Shown: positions 31,601 to 45,460, counted from the first letter of the stretch. The stretch: DNA of 64,000 nt from Pseudocercospora fijiensis CIRAD86 (GCF_000340215.1 NW_006921536.1:3263016-3327015), one strand, 5' to 3'. Notes: generated from the letters alone by a model not told the origin. Translations and numbers: made by a program.

Positions 31601-31899
31601 ACAGCTTACTTAGTAAGGGCAAATCGTCTAGTAAGGACGATAGCAACGGCTATTAATGCCTTAATACCTCGTCGTTATCGTATTAATCACTTTTGCTAGC
31701 GTCCTTTAGCAAAGATAGCGGCAATCGACTAATTAGCGTTAATTGTAGAAGAAGGTCTATATCTAAGAGCCTATTAAATAGGTCCTTATTAACCTCGTAT
31801 AGTGCGTCTTTATCTTTAGCCTAAGTAACAACGCCGTTGCTATTAGGTAGACTATAGACTAGTAGAGCGTAGCCTTCGACAATAAGGCGAGGCCGATAT

Positions 31900-34560
31900 A
31901 GAAGGTTAGTTATAAAAGCGATAGGTACTAGTAGCAGTAGGCTATAGCAATAGAGCTAGAGCTATATAGAAGACTAGTTGCCGCAACGGCTTGTCGTTAA
32001 CAACTCGCTACTTTGTAGTATAACGAGGTATTAATTCAGCCTACGGAGCACTATTCTTGAACTACTAGTCTATCTAAGCGACTCGCGAGTCGTAGCTAAG
32101 TGCTACAAAGTTAGTAACCTACTATAGAAGGGCCTTATATTGCTAACCGTCGGTAAGGTTAGAAGCCTACGAGTCGTAGAACCGGAAGAAGGCCTATAAG
32201 ACTGCTTCTTGCATAGAATAGAAGTATTCCTTTACCTAGCGCTTCCGAGACACTCCTAGTGCCTTGTTAACGTAGAAGACCTATACTAACTGCTCGTCTT
32301 TAATAATAAGCTTTATATTAAGCTAGTCGGAGTAGACAAGGTTGCTGTTTAGACCTTAGAAGCGACTAATGTAGAGGCTATAACAGTGTAGTATAAGGCG
32401 ACTAATTGCTTCCTTATAAAAGCGCTAAATATGCTTATAAGGAAGGTGATAGCTATACTAGAAGTAATAGAAGCACTTAGTATATACATTGTCGTCCGTA
32501 GCCGGTAGAGCTATTCGCTAAGCAGGCTTATTATTGTCTATGTCCTTATAGCACTGTATAAGCTTATCCGCTATTTTCTTCTATATAGAAAGAGGTAACC
32601 GTCGAAATTTAGAAGTCTTCTCTTAACGCTACATTAGAAGCTAGCTATTCTTATCGATAACGCTATTTTAACGGACGCGCTCGCGGATGTAGTTATCAAG
32701 CTAAACGAGGTATAGGACGGTACCTAGAATAGTTAGTTATTATTATATAGAAGAGACAAGAAGCCGTAGAAGTCTAAGAATAATACTAAAGGCCGAAAGC
32801 CAGCCTATTCTAAGGAATCCGCCCGTTCTAAGGAATGTAGTAGGACTCTATTCTTATAGAATTCCGATAGCAATAGAAGAAGGGGAAGAATACGCACCTC
32901 GTAAGCTCTATTTGCGCATCTAACGCTTGTCTCGGTGCTTCAAGTGTGCATAATAGCCCTCTAATAGACTAGTAGTGCGAACGGCTATTAAAATCGGGTC
33001 TCCGAGCCTTGCCTAAGTCGCCTAGCGATCGCTGTTAGAGGCCTTCTAATTGGCCTTTAAATAGGCTAATTCTTTACTCGATTTAGCCGTATTGTAGGTG
33101 TTGAAGGCGGCTATTGCTTAGTTAATAAAGTATTAGCATTCTTCTTAGTCTCGAGCGATAAACAGAGCCTTGCTTATTGCCTTTAAAACAGGTAGAAAGC
33201 GCTTAAAGTGCTTCTCGAGGGTCTTAATAAGGTGCCGTTAGTAGAGGCGTTAAATAATACTACAATCTATAAGACCGTAACTAACTCCGAGCTGTTTACT
33301 TACTAAGTCGTTAGTTATTAACTATAGTAGTATCTAGGAAGATTGCTTAGTATAGTTAAAGTCGTCTTAGTCTTTAGCTTTAGAAGAACAGCGGTTGGCC
33401 TAGTTGAAGAAGAAGTACTTCCTATAGCTATTAAAACCGGTTATCTAGTGTTTGTAGTCTAATTTAGCTATTTCTCGAAGGCTCGAGATTACCTTCTTAA
33501 TTAGGTGTGCTTGCTCGCAATCTATAAGGAAGTAAGCCGCTAGAAGCTACTCTAGGTAGTTATTACGGACGTATATAGTTAAGAGAGGCTATTTAAGCCT
33601 ATTAGTAAGGTGTGTAGAATCTAGTAAGAATAAGGACCTATAGTTACGAAGGGCTCGAAGTTGCTAGTTTGCCGCCTAAATTAGGCCTCTATAGACGAGT
33701 CTATCGCTTCTACGAGATTTAATTATCTCTACAAAGCCACTTCTACTACTGAATTTCGTAGACAAGTACTAATAAGCCTACTATAACTGCTCCTCGATAG
33801 CTAGTTTAGTACCTTATCTTCGCTTATTACTTAGTCGCTTTAGATCTTCTCGATTAGCGCTAGAAACGCGGTCTCGAGTAATGCTAACCGCACTAGCATT
33901 ATACCAAATTTGCCTCTATTTAGGCCTTCGCATTTCTTTAACTAACTAAGCGACTAACGTTAAGCTACCTCGAGAAGCGATTAGGTCCTTCTATACCGCC
34001 TTTACGCTATCGTTAGTTTGTAAAGAATCGACGAATTCGAGACTATGCGAGTAGCGGTTAGTAAGCGGCTTTAATACTACGTAGACTAGCCTTATAACCG
34101 TCAAATTCGTACTTAGAGTCGAAGGCAGCGCGGCCGGTACGTAGTTATCGAGAAACTCGCCTATTTCGCGATTCGGTCGCTTCTCGTAGACCTTAATAAT
34201 TACTAACTTCGCGCAATAGTCGTATATATACATCGTACGCGCTACGCGCTGTCGCTAAGGCCGTTTGCGCTTAAAAACAACCTCTCTACTATCTACGCGA
34301 TTATAGTCTATATAGCGCTTATAGATACGACACTCGAAGCCGAGTCGGCGATATAACCGACCTTGCGAGTCCTTTAATAGCTTATTTAGTTAATTCTTAT
34401 AATACTATATATTAGTTACGAAATGGCGGTATTCGTCGTATTTAAAGCCTTCTATCCGCAGACCCTCGCACGCCTAAATACTACTTAACTCGGCTATAGG
34501 AGGGTAGAAGAACAGGCGCCTTCGGTTATATATATTTAGTGGAAATGGGCTCTTAAACTA
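31900..34560 (-). pseudogene. RIP-degraded Mutator-like (MULE) transposase
   Basis: On the minus strand, ignoring RIP-type stops, a continuous protein frame is legible. A block at about 33,600-33,635 reads LFLLDSTHLTNR, which fits the first-Asp motif of MULE transposases. About 33,500 reads AAYFLIDCEQAHLI. At 32,941-32,985 RTTSLLEGYYAHLKH matches the conserved TTSxxEGxHAxLK block near the end of the MULE catalytic domain. The upstream part (34,000-34,560) contains an 80-codon open stretch with KRPNREIGEFLDNY. Stops are TAG/TAA where CAG, CAA or TGG is expected. No terminal inverted repeats could be found by eye, so element limits are approximate. Non-functional. Confidence 0.6.
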
Positions 34561-35344
34561 TATACTAACTTAGCGCTATTCTCGACCTTACCGACCTTAC
34601 CGACCTTATACGTACCGGCCGCTCTACCTCTAGCTTAGTAAGCAACGCTTCTATATCCTTAGGAGGCAGGTGTTTCTTATACATCGTAAAGAGCGTAGAA
34701 TTTAGCGATAGTAAGGTCGAAATAAGCGCGATACGTAACCGCGAGGAAGAGATAGAACAGGTCGATAAATAAGAGGTAGAAATAGCCTCTAAATAAGGTC
34801 TAGTTTAGCTTCATCGTTACTCCTCATTTACAGGCCTATACTATGCGATTATAAGGCTTCAAATTGGCTCGAAATTGGACCTCTTAGCGGTCTATATATA
34901 GCCTATAAACAACTATAGAAGTAGTTAAGCGGCCTTACAAACCTAGCCGCCGTAGCGGCGCGATCTATACCCTTATATAGGTTGATATACTTATACCTAT
35001 CTAATATCTAGAGCACAGTCTGCATTTAACTAGGCTCTTATATATCGCTTTAACAAAGCAACGATTTGGGCCCGTTTAGCATATAGGTAGTACTTTAGCA
35101 TCTTTATACTACCGCGCTCCGGCTGTCTTAGCAGATGTATATAGCACACTCGCGAACTAACCTAGATTCCTAGAATGCGCTAAGAGAGGCTTAAACTAGA
35201 GTAGAGCGTCGCGTACTAATCGTTAAGTCGACCGGTAGGTACTATTATAGCGGCTTTAAATAATAGCGCCTCGATTATCTCTTTATATCTAGAATTACCG
35301 CAAATCGACCTCTACTACTTATAAGAGATAGTCTATATAGAGCG
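34561..35344. other. RIP-mutated DNA, unassigned
   Basis: Nearly 800 bp between the MULE coding remnant and the LTR of Gypsy copy A. It is TA-rich with no legible protein frame. It may be MULE 5' sequence or an older repeat. Confidence 0.45.
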
Positions 35345-35541
35345 GAGGCTCTATATTAGAGGCTATACGTAATTAGTATATAACTAGCTCGAGTAAAGCT
35401 AGGGTCTTAGTGCCTTAGGCAGGGCTTAGCGCTTAGCGTTAGGCTAACTAGCCTACCTTCCTCCTTTTCCTCCTAGTTCTTTATCGAATACTACCTATAC
35501 CTACTACTACCCTATCTACCTACTAATATACCCTTCTTATA
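35345..35541 (+). repeat. 5' LTR of Gypsy copy A
   Basis: It aligns with the 196-bp LTRs of element B (shared GGGTCTTAGTGCCTTAGG, CCTTATCGAATACTAC-like and CCCTTCTTATA segments). The exact left edge is blurred by mutation. Confidence 0.75.
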
Positions 35542-38500
35542 TAGTATTCGATCTACCCTTTAAGGGTAGTAGCTAGATAGTCCTTATTTCAAGCTTTTAG
35601 TAGTATAGCTACGATAACTAATCTAACTATATTACGCCTAAAGAATAGGACCTATATATACTATTCTATCGAAACAACCGTACTAATTATTAAGCAAGGC
35701 CTTCTATACGGCCTATTATACTAAGTCGATCGTACTAGACTAATATCTACTAATTCCGCTATATCCGTATCTTAGGGGCTAATAATATATTATTAGTATT
35801 ACCCCCTATTATAATAGCCGGCTTATTACGAAGTAATAACAACCGTGCTGCCGCTAGTAGCGCTAGCAATAACAATACTAGTAGTATAGTGCCTACCGAA
35901 GTACCTACTAAAGTGCCTACTAAAGCACCTACTAGAGTACCTCCTATCGAAGAGCCTACTATAGAGCCTACTAAAGAAGAACCTATAATTCTAGGTAATA
36001 ATCTAGAATTGCCTATTAACGACATTCTTAACAATATTGTTAATCGACGATATAGCTAACTAGCCTTTAGCCCCTAACTAGTAGGGAGACTTTAAGAAGC
36101 TACTTAAAACAGACTTACTACCCTACGTTAAGAATAATAGCTAAAGGATAATCTCCTCGAGATTCGCCGCCTATAGGAAGCCCTAACAACTACTACTAGA
36201 CTAGAACTAGTAGCAGGACCTTCTATTTAAAAGAAGGATACTAAGCTTAAAAACTATACTATGTTTAATAGCTCTAGCCGCAAATAGTATAATAATTATA
36301 TACGCGATTATAAATTAAACTAGCGAAATGTACTAAGGGCCCTACTAGACGACTATTCGCTAGTCGTCTATACTATATAGTATATTAATAGAGACCTAAA
36401 GCGTACCTAGGATAACTACTTTGACTCCCTTACTAATTAGACTACTGTTTAGTAGCAAACCTACAAAACTATTATACTAGACACCCTTAGAAACCCTATA
36501 CTAAGGCAATAATATGCTTAGGACTAGTACCTTCGAGCTAAGCAAAAGACTAATTAATCGGCCCGCTTATTCGAGGCCTATTTAAAAACCCTTAAAAACG
36601 ACCTTCCGCCTAAGACTAATTCTATATAGATCTCCGAGATACGCCTAAAACTTAGGTAGGAGCTTATCCTCGAATTAGACCGTCGCCGTATATTCGAACA
36701 AGCTAATCTAATACGTATTTAATTTATAGTCGAAGCAGAAACAGCCGAACGGGCTATTTAGCTCTAATAACGACTAGAATTAAGGATCCGACTAACTAGT
36801 ACTAACCGTAGCAACCGTAGCTATAGAGGAAACTAAGGTTCTACCTAAAACAATAATACTAACAATAGAAATAGTAGTAATAACCGTAGAAGAGGCCGTA
36901 GCTAGCGACTATATAGAGGAGGCTACGATAGAGGCCGTAGAAGGGGCTCGTACCCTTATAACGCTAACCGCTCGACTAATAGTAGCTATAGCAACCTCCT
37001 AACTAGATTAAAGTGCTTTAATTGCGATAGCACTAGCTATCTACTAGGCTAATGCGACAAACCTAGGGATTAGGCCCGAGTCGACCGTACTACCGCTAAG
37101 TACCGAAAGCATCTCTTAGTAGCTAACGCTATCCCTATAGGCTAACCTTCTAATTAGTCGAAAAAAGAGTAAGCGCCGCACTAACTGTTAGCCTCGTACG
37201 GCGTAAAACTATCGATATTATACTAGCTATTATACGAACCTGTCTTATATAGGATACGTATAGAGCTAACTATAAGACTAAGGTTACGCTAGATCTAGGA
37301 AATTTAGTTAGTGCCCTTATTAGCTATCGCCTAGCTAAGTAATTAGACCTTCGACAATTAAATAGGGCTAATCTACTAACCCTTGCTTAGTTTAATAACG
37401 CTCGGCACTTAACCTATAGAGCCTACTATATTCTTATAGTCCTAAAGGACGACCTCGGTAATAAGCGTTTATTAGACTTTACTACCTATATAGTAGACAT
37501 AGACAGCCTTCTATCTAATATTGTTATCGGCAACCCTATCCTTAAGCATTATACTATAGTAATAGACTTAGGCAGTTAATAGTAGCGATTTAGAATCGCT
37601 AGGAAAGAGGACATTAAGTATATCGACGTTAGCGAGTGCCCTAACGATATCCGGGTCCTATTTATCGGCAACCTAACTCTAGCTAATCCGACCGCCGACC
37701 TACTCGGTAGTAATAACGACGAACCTATACCCCCTAATAGTATAGACTCTAATTAGCTTGCTCGAATACTATAGCCTATTCGAGAGACCTATATTAATGT
37801 ATTTAAATACTACCTAGTATCGACACTATCTATATTTAAAGAGACGGATTATAAGATTAATATTATAGAGGGCAAAGAGGTCCCCTTTAGGCCCCTCTAT
37901 AATCTTAGTAAGCGAGAGCTTACTATATTGCGTAAGTACCTAGATAAGAACCTAGCTAATAGTCGGATTTAGTATAGCAATAGCCCTACTAGTATACCTA
38001 TCCTATTCGTACTAAAGAAGGATAGTAGCCTATATTTATATATTAATTATAGAGGGCTTAACGCTATTACTATTAAAGACCGCTATCTACTTCTGCTTAT
38101 TAATAAGACCCTCGATCGCCTTTCTAGCGCCTACTTCTATACTATATTAGACATTAAGGACGCCTATTACCGCATTTGTATTCGTAAGGGCGATAAATAG
38201 AAGACAGCCTTCCGTACTCGCTATAGCTACTTTAAGTACTTAGTTATACTATTTAGCCTAGCTAATACCCCTATAACATTCTAGTCCTATATTAATCGGG
38301 CCCTATTAGGCCTATTAGACTACCTCTACGTAGTCTATCTAGACAATATCCTAGTCTATATATACTTACCTAACATTGCGAAATACTAGGCCGCTATACG
38401 TAAGGTACTCGACCGCCTACGGGCCTATAGCTTATATTACAAACCTTCTAAATGCACCTTTGCTACTAAAGAGGTATTATTCCTTAGCTTCCTTATTTTA

Positions 38501-38765
38501 ACCGAGGGTATTAAGGCTAATCCTAATCGGATTAAAACAATTACTAAATAGCCTATTCCTACGTTTATTAAGGAGCTTTAATCGTTCCTTAGCTTCGCTA
38601 ATTTCTACCGCCGTTTTATTAAGGGCTATTCGAGGTATGTAATACTATTAACTAAGCTTACTAAGACTAAGACAAACCCTTCTAGAGAGTTTAGGTAGAC
38701 TAATAAAATACAAGCCGCTTTTAACGGTCTAAAGAAGCGATTTACTAAAGTCCCCTTATTATATA
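35345..38765 (+). mobile_element. Gypsy element copy A, 3'-truncated and RIP-degraded
   Basis: This copy is collinear with element B: a left LTR, then gag (36,000-37,100), protease and the reverse transcriptase (about 37,900-38,450), ending at PLLY in the RNase H region near 38,765. B and A match throughout at the sequence level apart from many CA/TA and TG/TA differences, A being the more heavily mutated. The downstream half (rest of RNase H, integrase, chromodomain, 3' LTR) is absent; the junction at about 38,766 passes into unrelated DNA. All frames contain many stops, so the copy is dead. Confidence 0.85.
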
Positions 38766-39080
38766 TTAAGATATCGATTAAATAGCTATCTAAATCGATA
38801 ACGAGTTAAAGAAGAAAGAGAGAGAGGCTCTCTCGCGGAAGAGGCTTTTATCCGCTTAGCGGATGCCTTAGGCATTAAGTTACGTAATCTCGAATTGTAT
38901 ATACAAGTCGCTAAGATCGTAATAGTACTCCCCCCCTTCGTAGGTAACGTCTACGGCGCTTTATCTACTCGTTATATATATAGTATTAAGGATAATATAC
39001 GGTTAAGAACTTCTAGTCGGTACCTATATTCTTAAGCAGTATAGGGTATATATACTAATCGATATACTGCACTATATTCT
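38766..39080. other. Unassigned repeat fragment between Gypsy A and the LINE
   Basis: About 315 bp unlike Gypsy A/B. It includes a purine tract (GAAGAAAGAGAGAGAGG) and an imperfect inverted repeat GCAGTATA...TATACTGC near 39,037-39,071. It could be the 5' UTR of the LINE or a separate relic. Confidence 0.4.
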
Positions 39081-41663
39081 TAAAGAGAAGATAGCAGCGA
39101 ACAATTAGAGACGAAGGGAAGACAGCTAAGAAGGAAGGGAGGACGAATAGAAAGCACTATATACTAGGGCAGAGGAGGTGCTAAAGGTAGAAGATAGAAG
39201 AACCCCTAAGAGGGTATATAGGATAATAATTTTAGAACTCCTTAGAGGACTGAAAGCAATCTACAACTAGGCAAGCCACGTAATTACAAAGGTAGCTAAT
39301 ATAGTCGTAGCAAAGATTACGAAGAAACAATAGGAGATAAGCCTAAACTACCGCACCTAGGTAGCAGTAGCTAGTTAGGAAGCGCTAAAACCCCCGAGGA
39401 CGGTAGTTCGAGTCTATATTACGGACCTATAGGAGTAAAAGGAAATCTAAGGACTTATAGGGAAAGAGATTATAGAAAGAATTATAGTTAAAGAGGTAAT
39501 TAGGGCTAGGAACGAAGGTAAAGGGGTAATTAAGCTGTTTATAGTATAAGAGCAGGACAAAAAGAAGCTAGAAACATAAAAAGAATAGACAACTAAGATA
39601 GGGAAAACAGTAAAGGTCTCCTAATAGCAATTTATAATTATAGCCTATAGTATAATAAGAAGCTTTAAGGAAGAACAGGATATTAAGAGCCTATAGAGAC
39701 AAAACTAAGCTATATACCTAGGCCTAAAGATTATAAAAGTGGTATAGATTAAAAGGAAAATCGAAGAGACTAAGAAGTAGTCTTCCCTAATTATCTAGGT
39801 AGGGAGTATAGAACAAGCTAATATAGTACTAGACTAGGGGTTGTTCTAGGACTTTAAAAGATTAGAAACAGAGATACATAGAAGCAACTATAGGATAATG
39901 TAGTGCTTCAAATATCAATACTATAGATACTTAGTAGCTAAGTATATAAAGACAACCGATACCTACTCCTATTATATAGGGGATTATTAGGTTAAGGAAT
40001 GCAAAGTATATAAGGGAGAAGCAAGATATATATACTACACTAAAAGATACCTCTCTTAGGCGAAGGAATGCCCTATAAGAATATAGGCAGCTAGGAAGGC
40101 AAAGGAAGCTAGAATCAATATACTAAAAAGATACATAATAAGCTAGGGCAGCTAGGTATAGAAGCAACCTAGCTAAGTGCTATAAAAGAGGTCTAGGTAA
40201 GATAATAGGTTCACATTTAGGGCCTTACTAGTATAAGAGAGCTACTAGCAACTAGGGCGACTAAGATACCTTAATATTATAGGAAAGGAAGCAAGGCAGA
40301 TAAAGCTTAGTTAAATGTTAGTCTAAAGTAAAGGAAGACTAAAGGAAAACTTATAGGGAAATGAAATAGATAAAACCTAATAAACATTACAACATTACTA
40401 AATATTATATAGTACAATGTTAATAAGAGTAAAGACAAGGTATAGAGGAGCTTCCTTTAAGTACTAAACCTAAAAGAACATTATATTATTGCAATCTAAG
40501 AGCCCTAGCTTAACCTATATACAAAGAGACTAGCAATAGTTAAAGACCTAAGATACTACCTAATTATCTACAACTAGGGAGCCCTAAGGACATACATCTA
40601 TATTAGTAAGGAGATAGATATAGAAACCTAGCAGGCTATACTATAGGAGGATAGGGACCTAATATTAGTTTAAGTAGAGACATCCTAAGGTACACTCTAA
40701 GTCTACTATATATACAACCTACTACTAGACTTAAGAAGTAGTACCTAACTAAAAACCCTAGAAAGACTACTTAGAGTTATCTAGGGGAATACCTACTAAA
40801 TCCTACTTAGGGATTTCAACCTCTACTACCCCCTCTAGGGCTTAGACTTTACCCTAGCTTACTACTTCCTAGTAGGAAGACTAATTGATATATTAGAGAG
40901 GGAAGGAATAGAAATTGCTACCCTAAAGGGACTAATTACTTAGGAGGCAAGAGGAAGCAGTAGTATACTAGACCTATACTTTATATTATATTAGATTAGG
41001 AATAGGATTATAAGATATAGGGTTAATTAGGAACTAGAAGAATTATTAGACCACTTCCCGGTATAGATTGAGCTAAATGTCTAAGCTAATTAGGAAAGGG
41101 AACTAGAGGAGAAGCTTAACTAGAAAGGTACCTAATAGGGCAGGATTAGGGAGGAACTAGAAAGGGACCTAAAACTAGAGGAACTCTTAACAAAGCACCT
41201 ACTAAGGCTAGAGGACATTAATAAGGCAGTAGAAGAACTAATAGGAATCCTAAGATAGGTAGCTAGAAAGCATACTCTAGTAAAGAAACATTTACTATAC
41301 TAGCAACTATACTAGACTAGTAAGTGTATAAGGAAGGTTAAAGCAGCAAGGAAGGCTAGGAGACAGTAGATATAAACCTACATCTAGGAAGTATAGAACA
41401 ACTATAACAAAGCCTACTAGGAAAAGAAGATCTAGATTAAGAAAGACAAGATATAAGAATAGAGATCTATAATAGGAATAATTATAAAGAAACTAGAGGA
41501 GATATAGAGAATAGCTAAATAGGCAAGGAGACCTAAATAGGATAAGGATATACTACTACAATTCCCGGATATTATAGACTAATAAGGACAAATGCAGACT
41601 ATAATAGAAGGGAAAGCAAGAGCCCTAGGCTACTACTTCTTCTATAGAGAAGTATAAGCAGAC
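39080..41663 (+). mobile_element. LINE (non-LTR retrotransposon), 5' part: ORF1 and endonuclease
   Basis: ORF1 (about 39,090-40,350) ends in Cys-rich gag-type knuckles at 39,905-40,090 (CFKYQYY, several Cys replaced by Tyr as TGC to TAC). ORF2 begins near 40,430 with an APE-type endonuclease region (IAIQEPQLNL, then LRDFNLYYPLWG-like DFN box, and SSSILDLYF). The frame is legible apart from TAG stops at presumed Trp and Gln codons. It is interrupted at 41,663 by Gypsy B and resumes at 48,785. Tad/I-like affiliation is inferred from this ORF layout. Inactive. Confidence 0.8.
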
Positions 41664-41859
41664 TGTTAGAGCTAAAGAGGCTACACGTAATTGGCATGTG
41701 ATCAGGCCGAGTGAAGCTAGGGTCTTAGTGCCTTAGGTAGGGCTTGGCGCTTGGCGTTGGGCTAACTCTCCTGCCTTCCTTCCTCTCCTCCTAGATCCTT
41801 ATCGAATACTACTCGTACCTACTACTACCCTATCTACCTGCTGATATACCCTTCTTATA
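41664..41859 (+). repeat. 5' LTR of Gypsy B
   Basis: 196 bp, TGTTAGAG to CTTCTTATA. It differs from the 3' LTR at 15 positions by my count, all CA/TA or TG/TA transitions. Confidence 0.9.
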
Positions 41860-42113
41860 CAGTATTCGATCTACCCTTTAAGGGCAGCAGCTAGATAGTC
41901 CTTATTTCAAGCTTTTAGCGGTATAGCTATAATAACTAATCTAACTATATTGCGCCCGAAGAACGGGACCTACACGTACTATTCTATCGAAACAACCGTA
42001 CTAATTATCAAGCAAGGCCTTCTATACGGCCTATTACACCGAGTTAATCGCACTAAGCCGATATCTACTAATTCCGCTACATCCGTATCTTAGGGGCCTA
42101 CAATACATTATTA

Positions 42114-43460
42114 GTGTCACCCCTTATAATGGCCGGCTTATTACGAAGCAACAACAACCGTGCTGCCGCTAGCAGCGCTAGCAATGACAACGCTAGTGGC
42201 ACAGTTCCCGCTAAAGTGCCTGCTAAAGTGCCTCCTGCTAAAGAGCCTGCCGGAGAGCCTATTAAAGAAGAACCTATAATTCTAGGTAATAATCTAGAAT
42301 TGCCTGTTAACGACATTCTTAACAACATTGTTAACCGACGATATAGCTAGCTAGCCTTTGGCCCCTAACTAGTAGGGAGACTCTAAGAAGCCACCTAAAA
42401 CAGGCTCACTGCCCTACGTTAAGAACAACAGCTAAAGGATAACCTCCTCGAAATTCGCCGCCTTTAGGAGGCCCTAATAACTAACACTGAACCGATAGTA
42501 GGGCCTTCCTTACTATCAGTCCTAGTCTAGAAGAAGGATGCTAAACTCAAGGACTATACCGTGTTCGATAGCTCTAGTCGAAAGCAATACAACGACTACA
42601 TTCGTAACTGTAAGCTTAACTAACGAAATGCACTAAGGGCCCTGCTAGACGACTATTCGCTAGTCGTCTATGCTATACAATACATTGATAGAGACCCAAA
42701 GCGTACCTAGGATAACCACTTTGACTCCCTTACTAATTAGACCGCTGTTTAGTAGCAAAACTACAAGACTATTATGCTGGACACCCTTGGAAACCCTATA
42801 CTAAGGCAACAACACGCTTAGGACTAGTACCTTCGAGCCAAACAAAAGACTGATCAATCGGCTCGCTTATTTGAGGCCTATTTGAAGACCCTCGAAGACG
42901 ATTTGCTAGCTAAGACCGACTCTATCTAGATTTCCGAAATACGCCCTAAATTGCGATAGGAATTGGTCCTTAAATTAGACCGTCGCCGTGTATTCGAACA
43001 GACTAATCTAACGCGCATTCAATTTATAGTCGAAGTGGAAACAGCCGAACGGGCTGTTTAGCTCTAATAGCGACTAGAATTAAGGATCCGACTAGCTAGT
43101 ACTAACCGTAGCAATCGTAGTGGCCGCGGAGGAAACCAAGGTTCCTACTATAACAACAATGCTAATAACGGGAACAGTAACGACCGTAGAAGAGGCCGTA
43201 GCCGACGGCTATACAGAGGAGGCCGCGATAGGGGCCGTAGAAGGGGCTCGTATCCCTACAATGCTAACCGCTCTGCTAACAATAACAATAGCTACGGCAG
43301 TCTACTAACTGGGTTGAAGTGCTTCAACTGTAACAGTACTAGCTATCTACTAGGCTAATGCGACAAACCTAAGGACTAGGCCCGAATCGACCGTGCTGCC
43401 GCTAAGTACCGAAAGCACCTCTTAGTAGCTAACGCTACCCCTGTAGGCTAACCTTCGAAA
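42114..43460 (+). pseudogene. Gypsy B gag with zinc knuckle
   Basis: The frame opens with MAGLLRSNNNRAAASS, followed by Pro/Lys repeats (KVPAKVPPAKEP). It contains a capsid-like helical region, an Arg/Gly-rich segment (RRRGRSRRLYRGGRDRG) and a CCHC-type knuckle, CFNCNSTSYLLGxCDKP, at about 43,320-43,375, in which the His is now Tyr (CAC to TAC). Several TAG stops interrupt it after 42,348. Confidence 0.75.
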
Positions 43461-43489
43461 AAAGAGTAAGCGCCGTACTAACTGTTAGC

Positions 43490-45460
43490 CTCGTGCGGCG
43501 TAAGACTATCGACATTGTGCTAGCTATCACTCGTACCTGTCTTATATCCGGGCCCGACACTAATTATAAGACTAAGGTTATACTAGATCTAGGAAATTCA
43601 GTTAGCGCCCTTATTAGCTATCGCCTAGCCAAGCAATTAGACCTTCGACAACTGCCTAGGACTAACCTGCTAACCCTTGCTTAGTTTAATAACGCTCGGC
43701 ACTTGACCTATAGGGCCTACTATATCTATATAGCCCTAAAGGACGACCTCGGCAATGAGCGCCTACTGAACTTCACTGCCTACGCGGTAGACATAGACAG
43801 CCTCCCATCTAAGATTGTCATTAGTAACCCTATTCTCAAGTACTATGCTATAGTTATAGACTTAGGCAGTCAATAGTAGCGATTTGGAATCGCTAGAAAA
43901 GAGGACATTAAACACATCGATGTTAGCGAGTGCCCTAACGATATTAGGGTCCTATTTATCGGCAACCTAACACCTGCCGCAGCTAACCTAACAGTCGACC
44001 TATTGGGCGATAACGATAAGCCTGTGCCCCCTAATAGCATAGACCCTAATTAGCTTGCTCGTATACCGGAGCCTATTCGAGAAACCTACATTAATGTGTT
44101 TGAACACTACTTAGCATCGACATTGCCTATATTCAAAGAGACGGATTATAAGATTGATATTATAGAGGGCAAGGAGGTCCCTTTTAGCCCCCTCTACAAC
44201 CTTAGTGAACGAGAGCTTGCTATATTGCGTAAGTACCTAGAGGAAAACCTAGCTAATAGTCGCATTCGGTATAGTAACAGCCCTGCTAGTGCCCCTATCC
44301 TGTTCGTACTAAAGAAGGATAGTAGCCTGCGCCTCTATGTCGATTATTGTAGGCTTAATACTGTTACTATTAAAGATCGCTGTCTACTTCCTCTTATTAA
44401 TAAGACCCTCGATCGCCTTTCTAGTGCTTACTACTACACTATATTAGATATTAAGGACGCCTATTACCGCATCCGTATCCGCAAGGGCGATAAATAGAAG
44501 ATAGCCTTTCGTACTCGTTATAGGCATTTCGAGTACTTAGTTATGCTATTCGGCTTAGCTAATGCCCCTGCAACATTCTAGTCCTATATTAATCGGGCCC
44601 TATTAGGCCTATTAGATTACCTCTGTATAGTTTACCTAGATAACATCCTAGTTTATACGCACTCACCTAACATTGTAGAACACTAGGCTGCAGTACGAAA
44701 GGTCCTCGACCGCCTGCGGGCCTATAGCCTATATTGCAAGCCTTCTAAATGCACCTTTGCTACTAAAGAGGTGTCCTTCCTTAGCTTCCTCGTATTAACC
44801 GAGGGTGTTAAGGCTGATCCTAATCGGATTAAGACTATTACTAAGTAGCCGACGCCTACTAGTATTAAAGAGCTTCAATTATTCCTAGGTTTTGCTAACT
44901 TCTACCGTCGATTTATCGAAGGTTACTCGCGGTACGTAATGCCACTAACTAAGCTCACTAAAACTAAGGCTAACCCGACTAGAGAATTCAAATGGACTGA
45001 CAGAGCACAAGCCGCTTTTGACGGTCTAAAGCGACGCTTCACTAAAGTCCCCTTATTATACTATTTCGTGCTAAACAAGCAGATCCGAATTGAGACTAAC
45101 GCTTTACAGTTCGCTGTATCGGCTATTATGTCCTAGCAATTAGATGATAACCATTACTAGCACCCGATTGCCTTCTTCTCGAGGAAGATAATTAATATAG
45201 AGCGTCGCTACGAGACATATAAGCAAGAGCTCCTAGCTATTGTCGAGGCCTTTAAGTACTAGCGCTACTATCTCGATAGTGCTTAGTACACTATTTAGGT
45301 CTACACAGACTATAACAACCTCCGTGGTATCACTAAGGTTACTAGGGTTATAGGTCGACAGGCTAGATAGGCCGTCTACCTCGCCGGGTTTAATTTTGAT
45401 ATATTATACCGGCTAGGCGTAAGTAACCCTACCGATAGCCTATCGAGGCGACCTGATTAC
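43490..45460 (+). pseudogene. Gypsy B protease, reverse transcriptase and RNase H
   Basis: A protease-like segment reads VILDLGNSVSALIS; the DTGA-type active site appears as DLGN. The RT is clear: PLYNLSERELAILRKYL, VLKKDSSLRLYVDY, ILDIKDAYYRIRI, FGLANAPATF near 44,560, and YLDNILVY at about 44,632, where the catalytic YLDD has become YLDN. RNase H follows ([15 protein letters not shown] near 45,000). Stops at 44,495, 44,580 and elsewhere replace expected Trp and Gln. Confidence 0.85.

Noticed and set aside
33991..34233. Possible Starship-type tyrosine recombinase (DUF3435)
   Set aside because: Considered because of a YNRVDS-like segment nearby. The downstream LLDSTHLTN and TTSLLEGYYAHLK blocks fit a MULE transposase better, and no Starship cargo layout is seen.
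39390..39440. tRNA B-box-like motif AGTTCGAGTCT
   Set aside because: No matching A-box or cloverleaf could be formed, and it lies within LINE ORF1.
35760..42350. Open frames at 35,759-36,034 and 42,098-42,328 on the minus strand
   Set aside because: Each is antisense to the same gag start region of Gypsy A and B; the shared similarity reflects the element, not a gene.
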